The position numbers were made by a program, and so were the translations under genes. Source: Marinilabilia salmonicolor (GTDB lineage: Bacteria > Bacteroidota > Bacteroidia > Bacteroidales > Marinilabiliaceae). From it: a DNA stretch of 64,000 nt. The stretch is from positions 124,001-188,000 of the forward strand of contig NZ_PVTS01000007.1 in assembly GCF_003003035.1 (NCBI RefSeq), written 5' to 3'. Shown here in pieces: positions 53,286-61,961 of this stretch; position 1 is the first letter of the stretch, and every line of letters begins with the position of its first letter. The notes beneath the pieces are model-generated. The model saw only the letters and a list, made by a program, of their open reading frames with translations, was not told where the DNA came from and did not search any database.

Positions 53286-54317
53286 TCAATTTATATTTAT
53301 CAGTGGAATATGAACCTCAAAAACCCCGCGGGAATGAATTACTTCAATATCCTGACCGGTAAGGTACTGATACCTGCCCCGGAGGTTCTCAAGCCCCAGT
53401 TTCAGGGAATCGGCATCTGAGTTTAGTTCATTGCGGCTGTTTCTAACCACCAAATACCCATTCTTTATCAATACATCAATCTTCATGGGGTTTTCGGCAG
53501 AAAAACGGTTGTGCTTAAAAGCATTTTCCATTAACAACTGCACCGAAAGAGGTACAATTTTATAGCTCTTTAATCCGTCTGTGGGAAGGTTGTAATGAAA
53601 AGAGCTCCCAAAACGCATCTCCTGCAGATACAGATAACGTGAAGCCAGCTTTAACTCCCGTTCCAAAGAAACCAGGTCATCATCCTGTAATTCAAGAATA
53701 TCCCTATACATTCCTGACAATCTGGAAAGAAAGTGTTTAGCTCTGTCAGGACTTTTATCTATCAGGGAGGTAGCCACATTCAGGCTGTTAAAAAGAAAAT
53801 GCGGATTCACCTGACTTTTGAGTACATCGTATTTGGCACTCAATGCCTCCCTCTTTAGCATCTCCTGTTGTTTTATCTCTTTTTTCCAGTCGAGAAAGAA
53901 TGTCCGGGCATAGAACCACAGTGAAATGAAGTAAAGTATGACAAATTCGGTAACCCAAATACCGGGAAAATCGCGAAGAAAAACGCCAAATGGCATTCCC
54001 TGAACGGCGGAAAACCACAACCAGTTGGTAACAAAAATGACAAGTCCGGAATAGAGGGTGGTCACTCCCAAAGAAATAAAAACAGCCCGTATCGGTTTAT
54101 CTATCCAGGAGGTATATGGCCCTATTGCCAGTCCATATAAAAATTTATTGAAAAACAACCCCAACCCAAGCATCAATGAATATCCGATGTTTTGCAGGAT
54201 TAAATCAGGTTGCGTCATACAATAGGGACAATTGATCCATTGAAAAAACACACCTATTGCTACAGAGATGCCACCATAGAGAAGAATTTCAAAAAAAATC
54301 CCGGGACGCCTTGTCAT
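53286..54317 (-). CDS. LytS/YehU-type sensor histidine kinase
   Basis: 343 aa: four membrane helices in the first ~150 residues, then the His_kinase domain with the phospho-acceptor in SQVNPHFLFNSLN and the late LLMENAFKHNRF (N box). The C-terminal HATPase is short, with LGLENLRGRYQYL. Kinases of this class signal through LytTR regulators, but none is next to it. Last gene of an operon with a TonB-dependent receptor and a TPR protein, 37 bp after the latter. Confidence 0.88.
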   Translation of the reverse strand: MTRRPGIFFEILLYGGISVAIGVFFQWINCPYCMTQPDLILQNIGYSLMLGLGLFFNKFLYGLAIGPYTSWIDKPIRAVFISLGVTTLYSGLVIFVTNWLWFSAVQGMPFGVFLRDFPGIWVTEFVILYFISLWFYARTFFLDWKKEIKQQEMLKREALSAKYDVLKSQVNPHFLFNSLNVATSLIDKSPDRAKHFLSRLSGMYRDILELQDDDLVSLERELKLASRYLYLQEMRFGSSFHYNLPTDGLKSYKIVPLSVQLLMENAFKHNRFSAENPMKIDVLIKNGYLVVRNSRNELNSDADSLKLGLENLRGRYQYLTGQDIEVIHSRGVFEVHIPLININ

Positions 54318-54354
54318 TATTTATCTTTTAAATCTACAATTGGTTATCGATGAG

Positions 54355-54987
54355 TTACTCTTCCCCAATAGATGCAAGCTGGCTTTCGGTCAGCTCCCTT
54401 CCCCATTGCGGCCATATTTCACTCTGTGGATCAAAGGTATCAAATAATTCTGCAGCTTTTTCATAAAGAGGCCGGGCTTTTGCTGCTCCACCACCAAACA
54501 TTGCAGGGGTATAAAATACATTCTGAGCCTTACAAAACCATATACGTGGATTCTCCGGGTTCAGTTTTTCCGCCTTTTCAAGCGCTTCATTCGAAAGGGC
54601 CGAATATTTCATTCCACGCATGGGGTTGGTAATACGCATAGAATGGATGAGTCCCTGAAGAACATGGTTTTCAGACTCATTCGGATTGAGTGCCATAGCT
54701 TTATCAAGCATTGATTGGGCTTTATCCAGAGTTTTGTCAATCACCTCCCCATCTTCAAGATGATAGGTAATGCTCACATATGAATAAGCAGAATAATAAT
54801 AAGGAAGCCACCGATCTTTTTCTGTTTCACCAATCCTGAAAAATCTGGCAGCAATACTTTCAAGTTTATCCGCCTCCTGTGACTGATACATCTCTTCAAT
54901 GGTCTGTTTCATTGCGGATTCATAGTCTGCTGCCTTTGTTGCAAAAGAAATTAAAAAAGACAAAATCAAAATTGCTAAAGTTTTCAT
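54355..54987 (-). CDS. Exported TPR-like protein
   Basis: 210 aa from ATG 54987 (MKTLAIL), giving a clean signal peptide (cleavage near FATKAAD). An upstream TTG start is unlikely. The mature protein has helical TPR-type repeats (LDKAMALNPNESENHVLQGL, LEKAEKLNPENPRIWFCKA). Periplasmic, probably a scaffold linked to the receptor upstream and the kinase downstream; function unknown. Located 19 bp after the receptor stop. Confidence 0.75.
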   Translation of the reverse strand: MKTLAILILSFLISFATKAADYESAMKQTIEEMYQSQEADKLESIAARFFRIGETEKDRWLPYYYSAYSYVSITYHLEDGEVIDKTLDKAQSMLDKAMALNPNESENHVLQGLIHSMRITNPMRGMKYSALSNEALEKAEKLNPENPRIWFCKAQNVFYTPAMFGGGAAKARPLYEKAAELFDTFDPQSEIWPQWGRELTESQLASIGEE

Positions 54988-55006
54988 AATCAAAATATTT
55001 AAAAGG

Positions 55007-57160
55007 TTAATTTATGGATATAAAGACGCCAAGAAAAATAAATTGCTTCACATCCGGTTTAATGGTAATTAGTGAACTGTTTTCAGCATCTCCGGAAAGA
55101 GAGACTCTGCGATACCCCAGAACATTTTCACGTCCCAGTACATTTGATACGCTCAGGTGAACAATGGTAAACTGACCGAACAAGCTTGTCAGGTAACTCA
55201 GATTTGCCCCCAGATCGCTGTAATTGGGTGATGTGTGTGTCATGAAAGTATCATCACCGGGAATGTGATAAGGTCTGCCGGAATTCCACATCCAGGTAAG
55301 ACCGATTTGTGATCTTATGGGAGAAACAAATTGTTTAGCTACCAGGCTGAAAGTGTGAGGTGCAATAAATTCAGGAGTTACCTTTTCAGGATAGTCCATA
55401 AATTTTCTTTCCGAATCAACATAAGAATAGGATATCCAAAAATCCAGATTGTCAATCAGCGATTTGTCACGATAGAAAAAATCAATTCCTTTGGCATAAC
55501 CATTTCCTTCGTTTCCCGTTGGTGCAAACTCTCCAAAATCATTGTATATACCGGTAATCAGATCGGAATAGTTTTTATGATAAGCCTCAGCCCGAAAAAG
55601 TCGTGTTGCCAGACTTCCGGTTTGCAAACCCATAATGAAATGCTCTGCTTTTTGCATTTTCACCCCACGGTTATACTTTAGGAAATCGCTCTGTGCTGTC
55701 TGAAAAAAATGCCCCCAGGCCAGAGAGAACGTAGTGCTTTCTCCGGCGGCAAAAGCCATTGCGGCACGCGGAGAAAAGACTTTTTCATCCGACTGGGTGG
55801 AATATTCAAACCGCAAACCGGGTCTGAAAGCAATGTCAGGATGAAGGCGCCATTCAGCCTCTGAAAAAGCAGAATACAGATCATCTGAAAAGGTGGCATT
55901 TACTGAAAAACCACTTTCCGTTTGCCGGTAAGTTTCATCGAAACTTGTTTTCTGCCAGGCTCCCCCGTAAGTAAGTTTCAGTCTGCTATTCAATTGAGAA
56001 ATCAGCTTTACCTTTGCCTCTGAGGCCCATTCTCCTGTTTTTTGATTGTGTATTCCGGCTTGAAAATCCTGATTGTCATAAGTATAGGAAGCGCCCCCTT
56101 TCATTAATGTTTTATCGGTCAAGGAGCGATGGTAAGTGCTGTTAACATAAACATTGCCTCCCGTTTCATCAATCATCAATTCCTGTCCTGAACCATCAGG
56201 AACAAAGAAAGATTGCCCACCATAATCTCCGGAGACAAAAAACTTAAACAAACTTCCCTTTTCCCCTTTTTGGCGATAACTTACATTTCCATTGAATGCC
56301 TCCACATGATCTTCCCAATCCATGTGGTTCTTCACCAAAGAGTTGTAAGGGCCAAAATTAAAATAGCCTCCTGTGGCCGAAAAGGACCGGTTGTTCCCCA
56401 CCCATGTGTTGGCCAGCTCTCCTCCAATGCTCATCAGCGATACACTGGTAAGTTCCTCGATAGCCACATCCTGAGATTCGAGTACCAAAACCGATGAGAG
56501 TGCCTGCCCAAACTCTGCAGAATAGCCGCCAGTACTGAAAAAGGTGCCTTCGAACAATGAAGGCGAAAAACGCCCACGGGTTGGCAGGTCCGGAACCTTG
56601 GAATAATAGGGTTTGGCAGCGAGGACACCATCCATTAAGACACGTGTTTCGGAAGCATCACCCCCTCTTACCAGTAACCGCCCGTCATCGGCTGCGACCT
56701 GAGTTCCGGGCAGCGTTTTTAAAGCAGTACCTATGTCCCCCAGTGACCCGGCAGTGGTATAGATGTCCATCGGATCCATCACGGCAGCTCTTTTTTTATC
56801 GCCTGCTTCAAAACTGCCGGCGGTAATGGTAACCGCATTAAGGCTGGTAATACTTTCACTTAACTGAACATCGATGGGTACATTTTCCGCCCCGGCTAAA
56901 CTTTTTTCAACGCTCTGATATCCCACAAAACTGAAAATGAGCGTCAATTCTCCGGAATCAGGAATTTCCAGTTTATACAATCCTGCCTTATCGGTAATGG
57001 TGCCATCGTAACTGTCCTTAACATAGACATTGGCTCCGGGGAGTCCCTCGCCTGTCCGCTTGTCAGTAACATGCCCACTTACTACAACCTGGGCCAGCAA
57101 AGATGGTAGAAAAGTGAAAAATGAAAAGACAAGAATAATAGATTTAAGTTTCAGGTTCAT
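55007..57160 (-). CDS. TonB-dependent outer-membrane receptor with carboxypeptidase-like N-terminal domain
   Basis: 717 aa from ATG 57160 (MNLKLKS), which places the signal peptide at the N-terminus; a longer frame adds 12 residues before it. The CarboxypepD_reg-like domain (about 25-105) begins VVVSGHVTDKRTGEGLPGAN. A plug domain (about 115-220) with TLPGTQVAADDGRLLVRGGD and a 22-strand-type barrel follow. Ligand unknown. First gene of an operon with a TPR protein and a LytS-type kinase, suggesting that uptake or occupancy is coupled to signalling. Confidence 0.88.
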   Translation of the reverse strand: MNLKLKSIILVFSFFTFLPSLLAQVVVSGHVTDKRTGEGLPGANVYVKDSYDGTITDKAGLYKLEIPDSGELTLIFSFVGYQSVEKSLAGAENVPIDVQLSESITSLNAVTITAGSFEAGDKKRAAVMDPMDIYTTAGSLGDIGTALKTLPGTQVAADDGRLLVRGGDASETRVLMDGVLAAKPYYSKVPDLPTRGRFSPSLFEGTFFSTGGYSAEFGQALSSVLVLESQDVAIEELTSVSLMSIGGELANTWVGNNRSFSATGGYFNFGPYNSLVKNHMDWEDHVEAFNGNVSYRQKGEKGSLFKFFVSGDYGGQSFFVPDGSGQELMIDETGGNVYVNSTYHRSLTDKTLMKGGASYTYDNQDFQAGIHNQKTGEWASEAKVKLISQLNSRLKLTYGGAWQKTSFDETYRQTESGFSVNATFSDDLYSAFSEAEWRLHPDIAFRPGLRFEYSTQSDEKVFSPRAAMAFAAGESTTFSLAWGHFFQTAQSDFLKYNRGVKMQKAEHFIMGLQTGSLATRLFRAEAYHKNYSDLITGIYNDFGEFAPTGNEGNGYAKGIDFFYRDKSLIDNLDFWISYSYVDSERKFMDYPEKVTPEFIAPHTFSLVAKQFVSPIRSQIGLTWMWNSGRPYHIPGDDTFMTHTSPNYSDLGANLSYLTSLFGQFTIVHLSVSNVLGRENVLGYRRVSLSGDAENSSLITIKPDVKQFIFLGVFISIN

Positions 57161-57414
57161 TGTGCAATGATTTGTAGGTTGAACTTTACCATGCAAATTA
57201 TGACAAACCCAAAGCCTTTAGCAATATTTAAGTGATGAGTGGTAAAATAAATCCGATGAGCAGGAAAAAGGTCCGATAAACAACAATCGTTACAAGCAAA
57301 AATGTCACACAATCTCGGTTGTTTCCTGAAAAAAGTCCATTTTTGTATAATTAATGAACTTAACCTGCCTTATAAGAACAAGGCAGGCAAGTACTGTCCG
57401 GAAAAACTATTATA

Positions 57415-57510
57415 ATGAAACGAGCATGGCAACGGTTGCCTCAAAAGAGAATGTAAACAATCAACCATGCGAGTTCCATCAGACCAATAACTTAGATAAA
57501 TTATTTACGG
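57415..57510 (+). repeat. ATG-phased tandem repeat, unit 3
   Basis: 96 bp. Starts ATGAAACGAGCATGGCAACG like unit 2, with a perfect 6-bp hairpin GGCAAC-GGTTGCC region, the core TGCGAGTTCCATCAGACC, and ends ATTTACGG before unit 4. Its own frame stops after 13 codons (MKRAWQRLPQKRM), so the peptide is not conserved although the DNA is. Confidence 0.8.
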
Positions 57511-57604
57511 ATGAAACGAGCATGGCAAGGGGTGTCACAAAAGACAATGTATAAATTCCTTGCATGCGAGTTCCATCCGGCCTTGAAAAATTAATTTTAT
57601 ACGG
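57511..57604 (+). repeat. ATG-phased tandem repeat, unit 4
   Basis: 94 bp. Starts ATGAAACGAGCATGGCAAGG, contains TGCGAGTTCCATCCGGCC and ends TTTTATACGG directly before the ATGAAA of the SDR gene. Its frame (MKRAWQG..., 27 codons) differs from those of units 1-3 in the second half. Confidence 0.8.
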
Positions 57605-58414
57605 ATGAAAGACAAAGTAATAATCATCACAGGAGCTTCTTCAGGTATAGGCCTTGCCTGTGCAAGGGATTTCGCCTCCAGAGGTGCAAAAATATCACTG
57701 GCAGCCCGAAGTGCTGACAAACTATCCAAAATTGAGGAAGAGCTTACCGCATCGGGTCATGAAGTTTTGGTAACGCCCACGGATGTTAGCAGAGAGGAAG
57801 ATTGTAAGGTGCTTATTGAGCAAACAGTCAAAAGGTTTGGGAAGATAGATGTGCTGGTCAATAATGCAGGAATCTCTATGAGGGCTCTCTTTAAAGACCT
57901 GGATCTCTCTGTACTCAGGCAACTGATGGATGTAAATTTCTGGGGAACGGTATATTGCACAAAACATGCACTTCCTCATCTTTTAGAGACCAAAGGTTCG
58001 GTAGTCGGGGTTTCTTCTATCGCTGGATTTATTGGGCTGCCCGGACGAACAGGTTATTCGGCATCTAAATTTGCCATGCACGGATTTTTACAAACGCTGC
58101 GTACCGAAAACCTGAAAACCGGTCTTCATGTCCTTATTGCTGCCCCAGGCTTTACAGCGTCCAATGTACGTAAAGCTGCACTAACTGCCGATGGATCCAA
58201 CCAGGGCGAGACACCTCGTGCAGAAGACAAAATGATGAGTGCAGAAGAGGTCGCCCGTCACCTTGCCAAAGCAATCCTGAAGAGAAAAAGAACATTGATC
58301 CTGACTTTCAAGGAAGGAAAATTGACCGTTTTTCTGAGTAAGTGGTGGCCCTCGCTGGTTGAAAAACTATCATACAGTCACATGGCCAAAGAACCTGATT
58401 CACCATTCAAATAA
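57605..58414 (+). CDS. Short-chain dehydrogenase/reductase
   Basis: 269 aa, classical SDR. Cofactor motif TGASSGIG (10-17), NNAG in VDVLVNNAGISM, catalytic Ser in VGVSSIAGFIG and YxxxK as YSASK. C-terminal ~40 residues end in a basic/hydrophobic stretch (FLSKWWPSLVEKL), as in membrane-associated SDRs acting on lipids or sterol-like substrates. Substrate unknown. Followed 5 bp later by a thioesterase gene, so possibly acting on acyl chains. Its start codon is in register with the preceding tandem repeats. Confidence 0.9.
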   Translation: MKDKVIIITGASSGIGLACARDFASRGAKISLAARSADKLSKIEEELTASGHEVLVTPTDVSREEDCKVLIEQTVKRFGKIDVLVNNAGISMRALFKDLDLSVLRQLMDVNFWGTVYCTKHALPHLLETKGSVVGVSSIAGFIGLPGRTGYSASKFAMHGFLQTLRTENLKTGLHVLIAAPGFTASNVRKAALTADGSNQGETPRAEDKMMSAEEVARHLAKAILKRKRTLILTFKEGKLTVFLSKWWPSLVEKLSYSHMAKEPDSPFK

Positions 58415-58419
58415 GCACC

Positions 58420-58824
58420 ATGCTAAAACATACCACCAAAATTCGTGTTCGTTACGGCGAAACAGATCAAATGGGAATCGTAAACAATGCCGTTTATCCA
58501 TCTTATTTTGAAGTTGGACGAACCGAAATGTTTCGCGATCTGGGTGTGCCCTACAGCAAAATAGAGGAAGAGGGAATAATGCTTCCGCTCTCCGAATTGC
58601 ATGTAAAATACCATCACCCCGCCGTTTACGATGAAGAAATTACCATTGAGACCTATATTGAGGATTTTCCAACATCCCGGATTCGCTTCAAATACAACAT
58701 TTATAATGAATCGCAGAAGTTGTTGGTCTCCGGAGAGACAGTCCTTGCGTTTTTGAATGCGGAAACCCGACGCCCCACCAGAATTCCGAAATATCTGGCA
58801 GACCTGATCGGACCCTATTTTTAA
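58420..58824 (+). CDS. YbgC-like acyl-CoA thioesterase (hot-dog fold)
   Basis: 134 aa. The 4-hydroxybenzoyl-CoA thioesterase/YbgC signature is RYGETDQMGIVNNAVYPSYF, with the catalytic Asp in ETDQMG; the central hot-dog helix follows (EVGRTEMFRDLG). It hydrolyses short-chain acyl-CoAs or acyl-ACPs. Five base pairs separate it from the SDR gene, implying co-translation. Confidence 0.9.
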   Translation: MLKHTTKIRVRYGETDQMGIVNNAVYPSYFEVGRTEMFRDLGVPYSKIEEEGIMLPLSELHVKYHHPAVYDEEITIETYIEDFPTSRIRFKYNIYNESQKLLVSGETVLAFLNAETRRPTRIPKYLADLIGPYF

Positions 58825-58865
58825 TCATTTTAGCCGGAGATTGCACTAAATAGAAAAAAAGCAAC

Positions 58866-60839
58866 ATGAATCATACAACATTTTCCTTTGTAGTAGAGCA
58901 ATTTGCCGATTTACGAATTCTTCGATATCCGGTGAGCGGTTTTGAGGAGTTGTCGATAAAGCAAAAGGAACTCATCTACTATTTGTCACAGGCAGCAGTA
59001 GAAGGGCGGGATATACTCTTCGATCAGAACTACAAACATAATCTGACCATCAGAAGAACCCTTGAAGCTGTTTATGAACATTACAATGGTAACAGAGAAA
59101 GCAGCGAATTTTCAAGGTTTGAGATATTTCTTAAAAGAGTATGGTTTTCCAATGGCATTCATCACCACTACTCTACCGCAAAAATCACTCCCGGATTTAA
59201 TGCGGATTTCTTCAAACAAGCAGTTCAAAGCATTGATGACAAGCATCTTCCCCTGAGGACTAACGAATCCAAACAGGATTTAATCAATCGTCTGACTCTG
59301 ATATTGTTTAATCCTGAAGTTGCGGCACGTCGGGTGAATCAAAATGAAAATGAGGATCTGATTGCCACTTCAGCCAACCATTACTACGACAATGTTTCCC
59401 AACAGGAAGCTGAGTCTTTCTATGCCTCCAGAAAAGATCCTGAAGACAAAACACCGGTTTCGCATGGAATGAACAGCCTGCTGACCAATGAGAACGGTCA
59501 AATAGTTGAAAAAGCATGGAAAATTGGGGGCATCTACTCCCCTGCCATTGAAAAAATAGTGTACTGGCTAAAAAAAGCACATCAGGTCGCTGAAAATGAT
59601 CAGCAAAAAAAAGTTATTTCCCTACTGACAGATTTTTATGAAACAGGAGATCTGAGCACCTTCGACCAATACAATATTGAATGGCTTCAGGATCAGGATT
59701 CACGTGTTGACTTTATCAATGGTTTTATCGAAACGTACGGAGATCCGCTGGGATTGAAGGCCAGCTGGGAAAGTGTGGTAAATTTCAAAAACACAGAAGC
59801 AACCCGGCGAACTGAAACAATCAGCAAAAATGCCCAATGGTTCAAAGATCATTCCCCCATTGATGAGCGATTCAAAAAACAGGAAGTACGGGGCGTTTCT
59901 GCAAAAGTGATCAATGTGGCCATGTTGGGAGGCGATTGCTATCCTCATACTCCTATTGGCATCAATTTGCCCAATGCCGACTGGTTACGAAAGGAATATG
60001 GCTCCAAATCGGTAACCATCGAAAACATTACCTATGCCTATGATCAGGCAGCCAAAGGAACAGGATTTCTTGAAGAATTCTGCTCTTCCGAAGAGGAGAT
60101 TGCCCGTCATAAAAAGTACGGATTCCAGGCGGGTAATTTGCACACTGACCTTCATGAATGCCTGGGACATGGTTCCGGTCAGTTACTCGATGGCATCAAC
60201 GGGGATGAGCTGAAAGCCTATGGAGCAGTAATAGAAGAAGCCAGAGCCGACCTTTTTGCCCTCTATTATATGGGGGACAAAAAACTCATAGAACTGGAAT
60301 TACTTCCTGACGAGGAAGCATTCAAGGCAGAATATGACAATTATATCCGCAATGGATTGCTTACGCAGATAACCCGTATTGCATTGGGAGACAATATTGA
60401 ACAGGCACATATGCGCAACCGGCAGTTGATTGCTTCCTGGGCATTTGAATACGGAAAGGCATCTAATGTGATTGAAAAGGTCATCCGCGATGGGAAGACT
60501 TTCTTTACCATTAATGATTACAAAGGACTGAGGGAACTGTTTGCAACCCTTTTGGCCGAAATTCAGCGCATTAAATCAGAAGGTGATTTTGAATCGGCCA
60601 AAAATCTGGTGGAGAGATACGCAGTAAAAATTGACAAAGAGCTGCATGCTGAAGTACTGGAAAGATACAAAAAACTGAATCTGGCACCTTACAGTGGATT
60701 TGTTAATCCGGTTTATCGTCTGCAGAAAGATGAAAAGGACAACATTACCGATGTAGTTCCTGATTACACCGAAGGGTATGCAGAACAAATGATGCGTTAC
60801 AGTCGTGAGCATTCGTGGCTGCCTGATTATAATTCCTGA
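58866..60839 (+). CDS. Dipeptidyl peptidase III (M49 family)
   Basis: 657 aa, close to the usual ~675 of bacterial DPP III. The diagnostic M49 zinc motif HExxxH is HECLGH at 430-435, with the second motif EEARAD at 457-462 supplying the third zinc ligand. No leader peptide, so cytoplasmic. DPP III removes dipeptides from the N-termini of short peptides. The gene starts 41 bp after the thioesterase and ends just before the thiamine operon promoter. Confidence 0.93.
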   Translation: MNHTTFSFVVEQFADLRILRYPVSGFEELSIKQKELIYYLSQAAVEGRDILFDQNYKHNLTIRRTLEAVYEHYNGNRESSEFSRFEIFLKRVWFSNGIHHHYSTAKITPGFNADFFKQAVQSIDDKHLPLRTNESKQDLINRLTLILFNPEVAARRVNQNENEDLIATSANHYYDNVSQQEAESFYASRKDPEDKTPVSHGMNSLLTNENGQIVEKAWKIGGIYSPAIEKIVYWLKKAHQVAENDQQKKVISLLTDFYETGDLSTFDQYNIEWLQDQDSRVDFINGFIETYGDPLGLKASWESVVNFKNTEATRRTETISKNAQWFKDHSPIDERFKKQEVRGVSAKVINVAMLGGDCYPHTPIGINLPNADWLRKEYGSKSVTIENITYAYDQAAKGTGFLEEFCSSEEEIARHKKYGFQAGNLHTDLHECLGHGSGQLLDGINGDELKAYGAVIEEARADLFALYYMGDKKLIELELLPDEEAFKAEYDNYIRNGLLTQITRIALGDNIEQAHMRNRQLIASWAFEYGKASNVIEKVIRDGKTFFTINDYKGLRELFATLLAEIQRIKSEGDFESAKNLVERYAVKIDKELHAEVLERYKKLNLAPYSGFVNPVYRLQKDEKDNITDVVPDYTEGYAEQMMRYSREHSWLPDYNS

Positions 60840-60840
60840 T

Positions 60841-60873
60841 ATTGCTAAGGATAGAAAATTTTGATTAAATTTG
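60841..60873 (+). promoter_or_regulatory. Promoter of the thiamine operon
   Basis: ATTG, 21 bases, then TAAATTTG (60866-60873). The predicted start point is at about 60880, immediately before the riboswitch P1 stem. Confidence 0.65.
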
Positions 60874-60882
60874 TTGATACAA

Positions 60883-60960
60883 ACTGTTAGGGGTGCTCCA
60901 TTGGGGGCTGAGAATAAACCCTTTCACCTGATATGTATAATAACAGCGTAGGGAAACAGT
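60883..60960 (+). promoter_or_regulatory. TPP (THI-box) riboswitch
   Basis: P1 pairs ACTGTT with AACAGT. The conserved THI elements follow in order: AGGGGTGC, GGGCTGAGA, ACCCTTT, CACCTGATATGTATAATAAC and AGCGTAGGGAA. These are the pyrophosphate- and pyrimidine-binding parts of the aptamer. It controls the thiM-thiE-thiD-tenA operon downstream. Confidence 0.95.
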
Positions 60961-61000
60961 AGCTCAATGACCATTGTTTTTACAATAATACACTCCATTG

Positions 61001-61037
61001 AAAAGCTGTTTTGCCTGTGCAGAACAGCTTTTTTTAT
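61001..61037 (+). terminator. Riboswitch expression-platform terminator
   Basis: AAAAGCTGTTTT pairs with AGAACAGCTTTT around GCCTGTGC, followed by T. It lies 40 nt after the aptamer and 130 nt before thiM, so TPP binding probably terminates transcription here. 61038-61166 has no gene. Confidence 0.8.
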
Positions 61038-61166
61038 TGTTGATTTCCCGGAATTATCAGGGGTGCAGAAAAACATCTGTATCACCTCATATTTTAAGAA
61101 ATCCGGTTATTTCCTGTCAGGTGGTGAAAAGTGCACAGTTTGTTTAACCTTCAAAAAACAAACACT

Positions 61167-61961
61167 ATGATTACAGCACAAGGTGTAAGCAAAAACCTTC
61201 AAAATTTGCGAAACCAGACCCCTTTGGTTCACAATATTACCAATTATGTGGTCATGAACAACACAGCCAATGCGCTTCTGTCGGTAGGTGCCAGTCCGGT
61301 TATGGCTCATGCCCCGGAAGAGATGGAAGCAATGGCAGGAATTGCCTCTTCACTGGTCATCAATATTGGCACTCTGAGCAAAGAATGGATTGAGGGTATG
61401 ATGACAGCCGGGAAAACAGCACACAAGAGAGGTATTCCGCTAATTCTGGACCCTGTAGGTGCCGGAGCGACCGGCTTTCGCACCCAAACCTGCCACCAGA
61501 TCATCAAAGAATGCAAACCCGATGTCATTCGGGGAAATGCCTCTGAAATAATGGCACTCATCAGCAGTGATGTCAAAACCAAAGGAGTGGACAGCACCGA
61601 ATCATCTGAAAATGCAATAGAACTGGCTAAAACCTTGGCCAAAGAGACCGGAGCAGTCGTAAGCATCAGTGGCCCGGTCGATTACATCACCGATGGAGCA
61701 AGTATCTTCACCATAAAAAATGACATTCCTTTGATGCCAAAAGTTACAGGAATGGGATGTACGGCCAGTGCGCTTACCGGTGCTGTGGCTGCTGTATGTA
61801 CCGATTCGCTTGAAGCCGCTGCAACAGCTATGGCTATAATGGCTGTTGCCGGAGAAATGACCTTGCCTCTGGCCAAAGGCCCCGGAACATTTCAGGCTCA
61901 TTTTCTCGACGCGCTTTATAGCATGGGCGATAAAGAAATATTACAATATCTGAAATTATGA
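61167..61961 (+). CDS. thiM: Hydroxyethylthiazole kinase
   Basis: 264 aa from ATG 61167 (MITAQGV); the in-frame ATG 61131 would add 12 unrelated residues. Ribokinase-like ThiM fold: LVHNITNYVVMNNTANALL, LILDPVGAGATGFR, RGNASEIMAL and the active-site VTGMGCTASALTGA with catalytic Cys. It phosphorylates 4-methyl-5-(hydroxyethyl)thiazole for salvage. First gene of the riboswitch-controlled operon; overlaps thiE by 4 bp. Confidence 0.95.
   Translation: MITAQGVSKNLQNLRNQTPLVHNITNYVVMNNTANALLSVGASPVMAHAPEEMEAMAGIASSLVINIGTLSKEWIEGMMTAGKTAHKRGIPLILDPVGAGATGFRTQTCHQIIKECKPDVIRGNASEIMALISSDVKTKGVDSTESSENAIELAKTLAKETGAVVSISGPVDYITDGASIFTIKNDIPLMPKVTGMGCTASALTGAVAAVCTDSLEAAATAMAIMAVAGEMTLPLAKGPGTFQAHFLDALYSMGDKEILQYLKL

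Larger units (their letters stand above)
57161..57604. other. Divergent intergenic region with the second ATG-phased repeat pair
   Basis: 444 bp between the TonB receptor (minus) and the SDR gene (plus). 57161-57414 shows no gene or clear consensus promoter; 57415-57604 is occupied by two repeat units. Confidence 0.55.

Noticed and set aside
57354-57554. A 66-codon plus-strand frame upstream of the SDR gene
   Set aside because: It is produced by the tandem repeat units read in another phase; the repeated peptide reflects DNA repetition and the frame is not conserved at site 1.
61058-61092. A second TPP-riboswitch-like AGGGGTGC ... ATCACCTCAT stretch
   Set aside because: It lacks the GCTGAGA and TAATNCCAGCGTAGGGA-type elements, so it is probably chance similarity to the aptamer's first arm.
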